From NCBI RefSeq assembly GCF_900100195.1, contig NZ_FNES01000005.1, positions 62,001 through 126,000 on the forward strand: DNA of 64,000 nucleotides, in the 5' to 3' direction. Within the stretch, counting starts at the first letter, position 1. Each line of letters begins with the position of its first letter. The translations under genes were made by a program, and so were the position numbers. This DNA is from Billgrantia gudaonensis. GTDB taxonomy: Bacteria; Pseudomonadota; Gammaproteobacteria; Pseudomonadales; Halomonadaceae. Positions 28,407 to 36,867 of this stretch are shown in pieces. Below the pieces are notes generated by a model that saw nothing but the letters and a program-made list of their open reading frames with translations, made no database searches and had not been told where the DNA came from.

Positions 28407-29950
28407 TGAGCCAACATCTGCTCGCCCTGCCCATCGTCCTGCCGATGGCCGCGGCTCTGGTTCTGCTACTGCTCTCCAACCGCACCTCCGAACGGCATCA
28501 GCGGCAACTCAGCGTGGCCTTCACCGCCCTGCTCTTGCTGATCAACCTCGCCCTGCTGTCACGCGCCAGCGGCGGCGAGCTGGCCTTCTACGCTCTGGGC
28601 AACTGGCAGGCGCCCTATGGCATCATTCTGATGCTCGATCGGCTCTCCGCGCTGATGCTGACCATCACCGCCGTGCTGGCCGTGGGCTGCGTGATCTTCG
28701 CCTGCGCCGGCGACGACCAGCGCGGCGCCTACTTCCACGGCGTATTCCAGCTGCAGCTGATGGGATTGAACGGCGCCTTCCTCACCGGCGACATCTTCAA
28801 CCTCTTCGTCTTCTTCGAGATCCTGCTGCTCGCTTCCTACGCGCTGCTGATGCACGGCGGCGGCAAGGCGCGGGTGGGCGCCGGCCTGCACTACGTGATC
28901 CTCAACCTGGCCGGCTCGGCGCTGTTCCTGATCTCGCTGGGCATTCTCTACGGCGCGACCGGTACCCTCAACATGGCCGACATGGCACGCCGCGTCGCCG
29001 ACATGCCCAACGATCAGGCGGCTCTGGTGACCGCCGGCGGCCTGCTGCTGATCGTGGTCTTCAGCCTCAAGGCTGCGCTGTTGCCCCTCTATTTCTGGCT
29101 GCCCCGCACCTATGCCGCAGCCCCAGCCCCGGTGGCGGCGCTGTTCGCCATCATGACCAAGGTCGGTCTCTACGCCATTCTCCGCGTGCAGACGCTGATC
29201 TTCGCCGACAGTCCGGCGGAAGAGCCCATCGACGCCTGGCTGTGGTGGTCGGGCCTGGCGACCCTGGTGCTGGGGGCGGTGGGCGTGCTCGCCGCCCGCG
29301 ATCTGCGCATCCTGATCGCCTACCTGGTGCTGATCTCGGTAGGCACCCTGCTGGCCGGCACGGCGCTGCAAAGCCCGGCGGCCAACACCGCCCTGCTTTA
29401 CTACCTTCCCCATACCACCCTGATCTGCGGCGCGCTGTTCCTGGTCGCCGAGTTGATCGGTCAGCAGCGTGCCAAGGCCGGCACCCGACTGGTGCGTGCC
29501 CGGCGCCTCTATCAGCGCTTCCTGCTCGGCGGGCTGTTCCTGGTCGGGGCGGTGGCCGTGGCCGGTCTGCCGCCCCTGGCCGGCGCCCTGGGCAAGCTGA
29601 TGCTGATGCAAGCGGTGGAGGACAGCGCCCGGCTGTGGCTGTGGCCGCTGCTGCTGCTGGCCGGCCTGTGCGCTCTGATCGCCCTGTCGCGGGCCGGCTC
29701 GGTGCTGTTCTGGGCCAGCTACAAGGGTGAAGTGGCTGCCGGTCGCGTCAGCGGCGCCCAGCTCGCCGGCGTGCTCTGGCTCTTGGCCAGTGCTCCGCTG
29801 CTGGTGATCTTCGGCGGGCCGATGAGCGAGTACACGCAGGCCACGGCCCGGCAACTCGCCCAGCCCCAGGTCGTGATCGCCGAACTGTTGGGCGATGCCC
29901 CGACTGCTCGGGCCACCCGGTTCCAGGCCATCCAGGGAGACGCGCCATGA
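28406..29950 (+). CDS. mrpD: MrpD, antiporter-like subunit D (system 2)
   Basis: A 514-residue NuoN/M-like polytopic subunit. Core elements: LFVFFEILLLASYALLMHG, VFSLKAALLPLYFWLPRTYAAAPAPVAALFAIMTKVG, and LFLVGAVAVAGLPPLAGALGKLML. It starts at the mrpC stop (TGATG) and its stop overlaps mrpE (ATGA). It probably shares the ion path with the fused A subunit. Confidence 0.94.
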   Translation: MSQHLLALPIVLPMAAALVLLLLSNRTSERHQRQLSVAFTALLLLINLALLSRASGGELAFYALGNWQAPYGIILMLDRLSALMLTITAVLAVGCVIFACAGDDQRGAYFHGVFQLQLMGLNGAFLTGDIFNLFVFFEILLLASYALLMHGGGKARVGAGLHYVILNLAGSALFLISLGILYGATGTLNMADMARRVADMPNDQAALVTAGGLLLIVVFSLKAALLPLYFWLPRTYAAAPAPVAALFAIMTKVGLYAILRVQTLIFADSPAEEPIDAWLWWSGLATLVLGAVGVLAARDLRILIAYLVLISVGTLLAGTALQSPAANTALLYYLPHTTLICGALFLVAELIGQQRAKAGTRLVRARRLYQRFLLGGLFLVGAVAVAGLPPLAGALGKLMLMQAVEDSARLWLWPLLLLAGLCALIALSRAGSVLFWASYKGEVAAGRVSGAQLAGVLWLLASAPLLVIFGGPMSEYTQATARQLAQPQVVIAELLGDAPTARATRFQAIQGDAP

Positions 29951-30444
29951 CTCGCCTGAAACGCTACCTTCCGACCCCCGTACTATCGCTGGTGCTGCTG
30001 GTGGTCTGGCTGTTGATGGTGCGCAGCCTGGCCTTTGGCCACATCCTGCTGGGCAGCTTCCTCGCCGTGACGATTCCTCTGCTGACCCAGGGCTTCTGGG
30101 AGCCGCTGCCACGCGTCAAGCATCCGATCAAGCTGGCCCGCTTCGTGCTGGTGGTGCTGTGGGACATCATCGTCGCCAACCTGCAGGTGAGCCGGCTGAT
30201 TCTCTCTCCCAGTCGCGAGGCGCACCCCGGCTTCATCGAGTATCCGCTGGCCCTCAAGGATCGCCTCGCCATCACCCTGCTGGCCAACACCATCACCATG
30301 ACGCCGGGTACCGTCTCCACCAACATCCGCCTGGACAGCTCGTCGCTGCTGATCCATGCCCTGGACATGGACGATGAACAGGCCCTGATCCGCGAGATCC
30401 AGGAGCGCTACGAGCGGCCGCTCAAGGAGATCTTCGAATGCTAG
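29947..30444 (+). CDS. mrpE: MrpE, subunit E (system 2)
   Basis: A 165-residue membrane subunit with two N-terminal hydrophobic segments, the sequence LGSFLAVTIPLLTQGFWEPL, and the family signature LANTITMTPGTVSTNIRLDSSSLLIHALDMDDEQ. It overlaps mrpD by four bases and mrpF by seven, so translation of D-E-F is tightly linked. Confidence 0.92.
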   Translation: MTRLKRYLPTPVLSLVLLVVWLLMVRSLAFGHILLGSFLAVTIPLLTQGFWEPLPRVKHPIKLARFVLVVLWDIIVANLQVSRLILSPSREAHPGFIEYPLALKDRLAITLLANTITMTPGTVSTNIRLDSSSLLIHALDMDDEQALIREIQERYERPLKEIFEC

Positions 30445-30707
30445 ACACCGCCTTGTGGATCAGCCTGACGCTGATCGTCATGGCCATGGCGATGAACGTC
30501 TATCGCCTGGCCGTGGGCCCCGACGTACCGGACCGCCTGCTGGCGCTGGACACCCTCTACGTCAACTCCATCGCTCTGATCGTGCTGCTGGGCCTGTGGC
30601 TGAACACCAAGACTTACTTCGAGGCCGCGATTCTCATCGCCATGCTGGGCTTCGTGGGAACCATGGCCATCTGCCGCTACCTGCTGCGCGGCGACATCAT
30701 CGAATGA
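30438..30707 (+). CDS. mrpF: MrpF, subunit F (system 2)
   Basis: An 89-residue three-helix subunit: TALWISLTLIVMAMAMNVYRLAVG, then GPDVPDRLLALDTLYVNSIALIVLLGLWL and a third helix AAILIAMLGFVGTMAICRYL. It starts inside the end of mrpE. The VPDRLLALDTL segment is the MrpF/PhaF hallmark. Confidence 0.92.
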   Translation: MLDTALWISLTLIVMAMAMNVYRLAVGPDVPDRLLALDTLYVNSIALIVLLGLWLNTKTYFEAAILIAMLGFVGTMAICRYLLRGDIIE

Positions 30708-30723
30708 CGGAGAGGGCGAGATC

Positions 30724-31167
30724 ATGACGTTCTATGTCATCACCGAAGGCATCATCGCCTTCCTGCTGGTCGCCGGCGGGCTGTTCGCCTTCACCGGCTC
30801 GCTGGGCATGCTGAAGCTCAAGGATTTCTTCATGCGCCTGCACGGCCCCACCAAGGGCACCACCCTGGGCATCGGCTGCGTGCTGATCGCTTCGATGCTC
30901 TACTTCACCGTGACCCAGCGCGAGTTCCACGTTCAGGAGCTGCTGATCACCCTGTTCCTGTTCATCACCGCCCCGGTGACCGGGCACATGCTGGCCAAGA
31001 CCGGCCTGCACATGCACCTGCGCTTCTACACCGGCACGCGCGGCTCGCTGCCGGAGTTCCGCGACGAGGACGTCGGCCAGAGCCGGGTGGCACGTCCGGC
31101 CCGTGCCCACCATCCGTGGCGCACCAAGGCCAAGCGGTCGCGCCTCAAGCGCCGCGAGATCGTCTGA
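30724..31167 (+). CDS. mrpG: MrpG, subunit G (system 2)
   Basis: A 147-residue last subunit. Family stretch: GMLKLKDFFMRLHGPTKGTTLGIGCVL, with three membrane segments and a long basic C-terminal tail (RAHHPWRTKAKRSRLKRREIV). The basic tail contrasts with the acidic-neutral tail of the system 1 paralogue. The operon ends here, ten bases from the convergent hemH stop, with no clear terminator between. Confidence 0.92.
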   Translation: MTFYVITEGIIAFLLVAGGLFAFTGSLGMLKLKDFFMRLHGPTKGTTLGIGCVLIASMLYFTVTQREFHVQELLITLFLFITAPVTGHMLAKTGLHMHLRFYTGTRGSLPEFRDEDVGQSRVARPARAHHPWRTKAKRSRLKRREIV

Positions 31168-31177
31168 GGCGCCGTTC

Positions 31178-32251
31178 TCAGCACCATCCGGCCAGTTCGT
31201 TGCGAATCACCGCCAGCAGCGCCTGGACGTGATCGTCGCGGTCGTTGAGGCAAGGCACATAGGTAAAACGCTCACCACCGGCTTCGAGGAAGCTCTCCTT
31301 GATCTCCTCGTTGATCTCCTCCAGCGTCTCCACGCAGTCGGCCGAGAAGGCCGGCGAGATCACCGCGATGTGCTTCTTGCCTCGTTTCGCCAGCTCGGCG
31401 ACATGATCCACGGTTTGCGGCCCCACCCACTCCTCGGGGCCGAACTGCGACTGAAAGGCGGTCTCGATGGCCTCCGGCTCCCACCGCAATCGCTCGCGCA
31501 GCAGACGCGTGGTCTTCTGGCACTGGCAGTGATAGGGGTCGCCCTCCATCAGGAAGCGCTTGGGCACGCCGTGGTATGACGCCACCAGTACCTCGGGGCG
31601 CCCCTCGGCGGAGGCATAGGTTTCTTCCACCGAATTGGCCAGGGCGTCGATGTACCGCGGATGCTCGAAGTAGGCAGGGACGGTGCGAATCGCCGGCTGC
31701 CACTTGAGCTTCATCAGGGTGCGAAAGGCCTGATCGTTGGCCGTGGCCGTCGTCGGCGAGGCGTACTGTGGGTAGAGCGGAAAGAACAGGATCTTCTCGC
31801 AGCCCGCGGCCTGCATCCGGCGCAGCACACTGTCGGTGGAGGGGTTGCCGTAGCGCATGCAGAAGTCGACCATCACCCGATCGCCGTACAGCGCCTCCAG
31901 CCCCTCGGCGACCTTGCGGGTCTGTTCGCGGGTAATGGTGAGCAGCGGGCTCTCGTTCTTCTCGGTGTTCCAGATGCCTCGATAGGCGGCACCGGAACTG
32001 AAGGGTCGCCGGGAGAGGATGATCAGTTGCAGCAGCGGCTGCCACTTCCAACTGGGGTAGTCCACCACCCGCTTGTCGGAGAGGAACTCGCCGAGATAGC
32101 GGCGCATGGACCAGTAGTCGGTGGCATCGGGCGTTCCCAGGTTGGCCAGCACGACACCCACCTTGGCGCGCGGAATCGGCGGATGATCGGCGGGTGAGTG
32201 GGCCAGGCGTCCCTGGCCAGGTTGGTCCAGCTCCACTTGCGATGCTGTCAT
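31178..32251 (-). CDS. hemH: HemH, ferrochelatase
   Basis: HemH inserts ferrous iron into protoporphyrin IX, the last haem step. The 357-residue protein shows GVVLANLGTPDATDYWSMRRYL, SPLLTITREQ, FPLYPQYASPTTAT, the catalytic histidine in VASYHGVPKRF and the late motif SPAFSADCVETLEEI. An N-terminal extension of about 28 residues precedes the core. Haem demand links it loosely to the cco operon and hemN elsewhere in the window. A possible extended -10 (TGATACACT) lies upstream, near 32295, but is weak. Confidence 0.95.
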   Translation of the reverse strand: MTASQVELDQPGQGRLAHSPADHPPIPRAKVGVVLANLGTPDATDYWSMRRYLGEFLSDKRVVDYPSWKWQPLLQLIILSRRPFSSGAAYRGIWNTEKNESPLLTITREQTRKVAEGLEALYGDRVMVDFCMRYGNPSTDSVLRRMQAAGCEKILFFPLYPQYASPTTATANDQAFRTLMKLKWQPAIRTVPAYFEHPRYIDALANSVEETYASAEGRPEVLVASYHGVPKRFLMEGDPYHCQCQKTTRLLRERLRWEPEAIETAFQSQFGPEEWVGPQTVDHVAELAKRGKKHIAVISPAFSADCVETLEEINEEIKESFLEAGGERFTYVPCLNDRDDHVQALLAVIRNELAGWC

Positions 32252-32375
32252 GCCCTGGGCTCCTTGTGATCAGTAGCGGCGTCGGCCCAGTGTATCAGGC
32301 AATGCTTGCCCATGGCATGAAGTTGTACTATCACGCCGATCTGTACAGCTTACAGAAAACTCGTGGCATCTCCGT

Positions 32376-32678
32376 TCAGAACACCAGCGGCATTCGCGAG
32401 GTCAGCGGATCCCGGTAGTGAGCCTCGCGCCCGATGACCTCGTCATGGGGGACGTACTGGACCAGAAAGGCACGATGTATGCCGGCCCGCTTGAGTTCCA
32501 GGTAGACATCCTCCAGCGAACGGAAGAGCATGGGTTTGCCGCGACGCTCGAGGGTATGACGGGCTCCCTCCAGGTCTTCCAGCTCGACCTGATAGCAGTG
32601 ACTGCCGGCGTGGGTGATGACGCGAATCTCGTAGTTGTCGCGATGGGCCGCGAAGGCCTCTAGGTCGTGAAACTCCAT
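32376..32678 (-). CDS. Small conserved hypothetical protein (DUF6482-like)
   Basis: One hundred residues, MEFHDLEAFAAHRDNYEIRV at the start and DEVIGREAHYRDPLTSRMPL at the end. The central SHCYQVELEDLEGARHTL and LFRSLEDVYLELKRAGI suggest a compact alpha/beta cytoplasmic protein of the DUF6482 type found in Pseudomonas and Halomonas; I am moderately sure of the family and know of no function. Start at 32678 has TTGGAGAA upstream. No signal peptide or membrane segment. Confidence 0.65.
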   Translation of the reverse strand: MEFHDLEAFAAHRDNYEIRVITHAGSHCYQVELEDLEGARHTLERRGKPMLFRSLEDVYLELKRAGIHRAFLVQYVPHDEVIGREAHYRDPLTSRMPLVF

Positions 32679-32798
32679 GGCGTTCTCCAAGTGTCTTGTG
32701 ATTGGCGCACCGCCACAGCTTGACGCCGGAAGATGACGCGACGGTGACGAGCCAATATTGGAATTATGACTCCTCGACGCCCGGAAGGGTTCCACAAA

Positions 32799-33086
32799 TC
32801 ACTGATAATCGGAGGGATCGATCGCCTTGGCAAGCGAGTTGCGGTCGACCCATTTTCCCGCCTTGGTTTCCTTGTAGCGGAACACCACGCGATCACCGAC
32901 CGCAACGGTGAGTTCGGCATCTTCCGTCTGGTAGCTGTACGCCTCGCCATCCACCACCAGATGGAAGCGGTAGAGATCCGGCATGCCCAGCCACTCCTTG
33001 AACGGCCCTTCCCGCTCGACCGACTGCAGCTCGCCGCGCGCCTCCAGCTTGGGCGTGCGTTTGCCGCGCCTGAATCCGCCTGCCAT
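32799..33086 (-). CDS. Small hypothetical protein
   Basis: A 95-residue soluble protein I do not recognise. It starts with a basic segment (GGFRRGKRTPKLEARGEL) and then alternates charged and hydrophobic residues (YRFHLVVDGEAYSYQTEDAELTVAVGDRVVFRYKETKAGKWV), which looks like a small beta-barrel of the SH3/OB kind. AAGGAG lies six bases before the ATG and codon use matches neighbours, so it is very probably a real gene. It follows dnaB on the same strand, 67 bases away. Confidence 0.7.
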   Translation of the reverse strand: MAGGFRRGKRTPKLEARGELQSVEREGPFKEWLGMPDLYRFHLVVDGEAYSYQTEDAELTVAVGDRVVFRYKETKAGKWVDRNSLAKAIDPSDYQ

Positions 33087-33153
33087 GGTGTCTCCTTCAT
33101 GTACTGTTCAGGGGATCGGCATTATACGAACTCGCCGGTGGGACTCAAGCCGC

Positions 33154-34542
33154 TCAGCCGCCGAACGCCTCGCCGTAGCTGTCGGGTGCCAGATCCTCGA
33201 AGCGAGTGTACTTGCCGATGAAAGCCATGTGCACGGTACCGATGGGACCGTTACGCTGCTTGCCGATGATCAGCTCGGCCAGCCCCTGGTTGTCGGGGTT
33301 GTCCGGATTGTAGACTTCGTCACGGTAGACGAAGGCGATGATGTCCGCATCCTGCTCGATGGCCCCGGACTCCCGCAAATCCGACATGACGGGCCGCTTG
33401 TTGGGGCGCTGTTCGAGCGAGCGGTTGAGCTGCGAGAGCGCGACCAGCGGGCAACCGAACTCCTTGGCGATCCCTTTCAGTGAGCGCGAGATTTCCGAGA
33501 TTTCTCCGGTCCGGTTTTCCGAGAAACCGGGAATCTGCATCAGCTGCAGGTAGTCGACCATGATCATCGAGAGGTTGCCGTGCTCGCGGACCACCCGGCG
33601 GACTCGAGAGCGAATCTCGCTGGGTGACAGCGCTGCCGTGTCGTCGATGAACAACTGTTTGTCCTTGAGCAGGTTCACCGCCGAGGTGAGCCGTGGCCAG
33701 TCCTCATCCTCGAGCTGGCCAGTACGCACGCGAGTCTGATCGATGCGTCCCAGCGACGACAGCATGCGCAGCATCAGCGCATCGGCCGGCATCTCCATGG
33801 AAAACACCATGACCGGCTTGTCGCTGGAGATCACCGCATGCTCCACCAGATTCATGGCGAACGTCGTCTTGCCCATGGAGGGACGCCCCGCGATGATCAC
33901 CAGATCCGACGCCTGCAGCCCGGAGGTCATCTCGTCGAGGTCGCGAAAGCCGGTGGAGAGGCCGGTCATCTCGCCCTGCATGTTGAACAGTTCGTCGATG
34001 CGGTCCACCGCCTTGGCGAGCAGTTCGCTCATGCCGATGGGGCCGCCGCTCTTGGGTCGTTCCTCGCTGATCTGGAAGACCAACCGCTCGGCTTCGTCGA
34101 GCAACTCGTCCGCGGGCCGTCCCTGGGGGCTGAAGGCCCCGTCGGCGATCTGACTGGCGGCGCGAATCAGCTTGCGCAGCGTGGCGCGCTCGCGAACGAT
34201 GTCGGCATAGGCGCGGATGTTGCTGGCGGACGGCGTGTTGCGCGCCAGTTCCGCCAGATACGCCAGCCCCCCCACCGTCTCGAGCTGGTCGCGCCCCTCC
34301 AGCGCCTCGGAGAGCGTCACCACATCGAGCGGCTGCGCCGCCTCGGCCAGCCTGGACATGACGTTGAAGATCAGCCGGTGCTCATAACGATAGAAATCGT
34401 CGGCCACCAGCCGGTCCGCGATGTTGTCCCAGGCGGAATTGTCGAGCATCAGGCCGCCCAGCACCGACTGCTCCGCCTCTAGAGAGTGCGGAGGCACCTT
34501 GAGCGCTGCGGTTTCCTGGTCGGGGGCGACGACATCGTTCAT
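33154..34542 (-). CDS. dnaB: DnaB, replicative DNA helicase
   Basis: DnaB is the hexameric 5'-3' helicase of the replisome. The 462-residue protein has the N-terminal primase-interacting domain (PHSLEAEQSVLGGLMLD), the linker, and the RecA-like motor with Walker A GRPSMGKTTFAMN at about 219-231, the Walker B segment LSMIMVDYLQLM, and FGCPLVALSQLNRSLEQR. No intein is present. It follows rplI in the conserved rpsF-rpsR-rplI-dnaB order, separated by a terminator. Confidence 0.97.
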   Translation of the reverse strand: MNDVVAPDQETAALKVPPHSLEAEQSVLGGLMLDNSAWDNIADRLVADDFYRYEHRLIFNVMSRLAEAAQPLDVVTLSEALEGRDQLETVGGLAYLAELARNTPSASNIRAYADIVRERATLRKLIRAASQIADGAFSPQGRPADELLDEAERLVFQISEERPKSGGPIGMSELLAKAVDRIDELFNMQGEMTGLSTGFRDLDEMTSGLQASDLVIIAGRPSMGKTTFAMNLVEHAVISSDKPVMVFSMEMPADALMLRMLSSLGRIDQTRVRTGQLEDEDWPRLTSAVNLLKDKQLFIDDTAALSPSEIRSRVRRVVREHGNLSMIMVDYLQLMQIPGFSENRTGEISEISRSLKGIAKEFGCPLVALSQLNRSLEQRPNKRPVMSDLRESGAIEQDADIIAFVYRDEVYNPDNPDNQGLAELIIGKQRNGPIGTVHMAFIGKYTRFEDLAPDSYGEAFGG

Positions 34543-34618
34543 GACAGACGGACTCCACGGGGCCGAGGGGTCATTCTAGCGCAACCCAGCGGCCGTCCAA
34601 ATGCGTCGGCCGCCAATG

Positions 34619-34649
34619 AAAAGCCCCGCGACCCTGTCGGGTGCGGGGC
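34619..34649 (-). terminator. Rho-independent terminator after rplI
   Basis: On the minus strand a strong GC stem (GCCCCGC and GCGGGGC, extended inward by CCC/GGG pairing) ends in CTTTTC. It lies 24 bases past the rplI stop and before dnaB, so dnaB needs its own promoter or readthrough. Confidence 0.8.
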
Positions 34650-34672
34650 AGAGCGCTAGCAGGCGTAGCGGC

Positions 34673-35119
34673 TTATTCGGCCACCACCACCACGCGCACG
34701 GTGGCATCGACTTCGGCATGCAGGTGCAGGTCGATGTCGTACTCGCCGGTGGCGCGAATCGGCCCTTCCGGCATGCGCACCTCGCTCTTGGCGACGTCGA
34801 TCCCCGCTGAGGAGATCGCCTCGGCCAGGTCGCGAGGTCCGATGGAGCCGAACAGCTTGCCCTCGTCACCGGCCTTGGCGACCAGCGACAGTTCGATGTC
34901 GGCGAGCTGGGCGGCACGCGCCTCGGCTTCGGCCTTGCGCTCGGCGGCCTGGGCCTCGAGCTCGGCTCGCTGTGTCTCGAAAGCAGCGATGTTGTCCTTG
35001 GTCGCCGGCACGGCCAGCCCGTAGGGAACCAGGTAGTTGCGGCCATAGCCGGGCTTGACGGTGACCTGGTCGCCCAGGCCGCCCAGCTTGCCAATCTTGT
35101 CGAGCAGAATGACTTCCAT
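34673..35119 (-). CDS. rplI: Ribosomal protein bL9
   Basis: A 148-residue large-subunit protein. N-terminal domain [33 protein letters not shown] is diagnostic, followed by the long connecting helix ([20 protein letters not shown]) and C-terminal rRNA-binding domain with [14 protein letters not shown]. Start at 35119 has AGAGG upstream. Last gene of the S6 operon. Confidence 0.98.
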   Translation of the reverse strand: MEVILLDKIGKLGGLGDQVTVKPGYGRNYLVPYGLAVPATKDNIAAFETQRAELEAQAAERKAEAEARAAQLADIELSLVAKAGDEGKLFGSIGPRDLAEAISSAGIDVAKSEVRMPEGPIRATGEYDIDLHLHAEVDATVRVVVVAE

Positions 35120-35135
35120 CTCGTGAACCTCTATG

Positions 35136-35990
35136 TCAATCGCTGCGGGAGGCCAGACGGCCGCGGAAGTCCGCGAACACGTCGAGAAAAGCCACCAGCA
35201 GCACGATCAGAATCATGGGCCAGGTGGTGATCAGCAACACATAGAAAGCGACCAGCCACAGCCCGTTCATGCCCTTGGCTCCGATGAAGCCATGTACCAA
35301 CGCCACGCCGCACACCAGCAGCGGCACCCAGGCCAGCGTGACGAGGGCCTGCAGGCCCAGCAGGCCGCCTGCCACGGCGAGCCCCACCAGCACGGCGAGC
35401 TCTCGACCCGACAGGCGCAGCGCATGGAACTCCTGGCGAAACCCGCCGGGGTTGTAGAGCCCCGCCTGCCAACTGCGCGCCAGCGCCAGACAGGCGACCG
35501 ACGCCAGCAGCACCACCAGCCCGGTCACGCCGCCCACCAGTAGAGCGGTCAGCGCCTCGGTGTCATAGCCCTGCCGTACCAGCTCGTCGAGCATGGCATC
35601 GATCTCGGTCGACCCCTGACGCAGCTGCTCGAGCAGTGGACCGGTGCCGCCCGGCGGCACGAAGAGCTCCAACTGCACCATGACCGCTGCGGCCAGTGTG
35701 CCGACGATCAGCGCTTCGCTCCAGCGCATGCGTTCACGCAGCACCAGCGCCATGAGCGTGACCAGCAGTACGCTGGCCAGCGGTATCGCATCGCCCTGCA
35801 TCCACCACCAGCCGGCCGGCACGGCCGCTGCCACGATCACCGGCAGGGCCGGGGAGAGACCGCGACGCAACGTGACCAGCGCAGCAATGGCGCCGCTGAG
35901 CCAGAACAGCCAGGGGACGATGGCGGCTACGGCAGCCCCGCCGGTTGCATGGGGCGTGCCGCGCATCAGCCAGCGGGCGATTGGCAACAT
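35136..35990 (-). CDS. DUF2232/YybS-like multi-pass membrane protein
   Basis: A 284-residue polytopic membrane protein encoded between rpsR and rplI, a place where many gammaproteobacteria carry a similar gene. Eight or so hydrophobic segments are visible, for example [41 protein letters not shown] and [26 protein letters not shown] soluble loop around residues 115-150 is acidic. Function is unknown. It probably shares the ribosomal transcript, which would tie its expression to growth. Confidence 0.75.
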   Translation of the reverse strand: MLPIARWLMRGTPHATGGAAVAAIVPWLFWLSGAIAALVTLRRGLSPALPVIVAAAVPAGWWWMQGDAIPLASVLLVTLMALVLRERMRWSEALIVGTLAAAVMVQLELFVPPGGTGPLLEQLRQGSTEIDAMLDELVRQGYDTEALTALLVGGVTGLVVLLASVACLALARSWQAGLYNPGGFRQEFHALRLSGRELAVLVGLAVAGGLLGLQALVTLAWVPLLVCGVALVHGFIGAKGMNGLWLVAFYVLLITTWPMILIVLLVAFLDVFADFRGRLASRSD

Positions 35991-36002
35991 CGGACGGCCG
36001 GG

Positions 36003-36230
36003 TTACTGGTGGCTGTCGGTATAGGGCAGCAGTGCCAGATAGCGAGCGCGCTTGACGGCGGTCGCCAGCTGACGCTGGTAACGCGCCTTGGTGCCGGTGA
36101 TACGGCTGGGAACGATCTTGCCGGTCTCGGTGATGTAGGCCTTGAGCGTATCCAGATCCTTGTAGTCGATCTGCTTCACGCCTTCGGCGGTGAAACGGCA
36201 GAACTTACGGCGGCGGAAAAAGCGTGCCAT
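36003..36230 (-). CDS. rpsR: Ribosomal protein bS18
   Basis: A 75-residue small-subunit protein: [22 protein letters not shown] at the start and [26 protein letters not shown], the S18 signature. AAGGAG precedes the ATG. S18 forms a heterodimer with S6, which is encoded 31 bases upstream and is the ligand of the predicted leader element. Confidence 0.98.
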   Translation of the reverse strand: MARFFRRRKFCRFTAEGVKQIDYKDLDTLKAYITETGKIVPSRITGTKARYQRQLATAVKRARYLALLPYTDSHQ

Positions 36231-36261
36231 GGAAAAGACTCCTTGGGCGAGCGAATGGGAC

Positions 36262-36636
36262 TTAAGCGGTGGCTTCGGCGCTGCGCGGCTTCTCTTCGCG
36301 GCGGACCCGCTTCTCTTCGGCCGGCTTCATCATCGGCGACGCCTCGGTGATGGCTTCCTTGCAGCGCACCACCAGGCTACGAATGATGGCGTCGTTGAAG
36401 CGGAAGATGTTCTCGATCTCATCGAGGACCTCGCCGCTGCACTCCACGTTCATCAGCACGTAATGAGCCTTGTGGATCTTGTTGATCGGATAAGCCAAGT
36501 GACGGCGGCCCCAGTCTTCGAGGCGATGCACGGTACCACCGCTCTCGGTGACGATGCTGGAGTAGCGCTCGACCATGGACGGCACTTGCTCGCTCTGGTC
36601 CGGATGGACCATGAACACGATTTCGTAATGACGCAT
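36262..36636 (-). CDS. rpsF: Ribosomal protein bS6
   Basis: A 124-residue small-subunit protein starting [19 protein letters not shown], with [23 protein letters not shown] as the S6 signature and a charged C-terminal tail where E. coli carries polyglutamate. The ATG at 36636 follows AAGGAG by five bases; that Shine-Dalgarno is predicted to be paired in the leader. The frame remains open upstream through the leader but is not coding. Confidence 0.98.
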   Translation of the reverse strand: MRHYEIVFMVHPDQSEQVPSMVERYSSIVTESGGTVHRLEDWGRRHLAYPINKIHKAHYVLMNVECSGEVLDEIENIFRFNDAIIRSLVVRCKEAITEASPMMKPAEEKRVRREEKPRSAEATA

Positions 36637-36735
36637 GGGATCTCCTTGCGGTTTGGCAGCTTCCACATGAGGAGCCTTGTCGCTCAGAGGAAGCAAGGAG
36701 GTGAAATGGAAACGCCCACTCACGCAGGAGCGGGC
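36637..36735 (-). promoter_or_regulatory. rpsF leader with S6:S18-binding RNA motif
   Basis: In the roughly 98-base leader CUCCUU (36700-36695) can pair with AAGGAG (36647-36642), which is the rpsF Shine-Dalgarno, and the adjacent GCUUCC pairs with GGAAGC. The 3' strand between the two helices has an unpaired UGCCAAACCGC segment that contains CCG. Two stems separated by a bulge with CCG is the published S6:S18 recognition motif in rpsF leaders, so binding of the S6:S18 dimer should hold the ribosome site closed. The pairing is read directly; the regulation is inferred. Confidence 0.75.
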
Positions 36736-36741
36736 GCAAGC

Positions 36742-36770
36742 ATTCTAAAGACTGCGCGCGAAGAGCGCAA
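36742..36770 (-). promoter_or_regulatory. Sigma-70 promoter of the rpsF operon
   Basis: TTGCGC (36770-36765), 17 bases of spacer, then TAGAAT (36747-36742) on the minus strand. Transcription would start near 36735 and give the leader described for rpsF. The heptamer array after rlmB begins only 34 bases upstream of the -35. Confidence 0.65.
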
Positions 36771-36803
36771 GTTGCGGGCTGCGGGCAATAGCCTAACTCG
36801 CCC

Positions 36804-36866
36804 CTCGAAACCCGCAACTCGAAACCCGTGGCTCGAGGCTCGTGGCCCGTATCTCGTGGCTCGTGG
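36804..36866 (-). repeat. Nine-unit degenerate heptamer array directly after the rlmB stop
   Basis: Reading from the rlmB TGA: GCCACGA twice, GATACGG, GCCACGA, GCCTCGA, GCCACGG, GTTTCGA, GTTGCGG, GTTTCGA (phase set by the G next to the stop). All nine hold strict seven-base spacing and fit G-N-Y-N-C-G-R. CCCGCAG-CCCGCAA further on suggests older units. It lies between rlmB and the rpsF promoter. Confidence 0.8.
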
Positions 36867-36867
36867 C

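Noticed and set aside
32341..32355. LexA-like CTGT...ACAG site upstream of hemH
   Set aside because: The spacing is seven bases (CTGT-N7-ACAG) instead of the required eight, and no SOS gene is adjacent.
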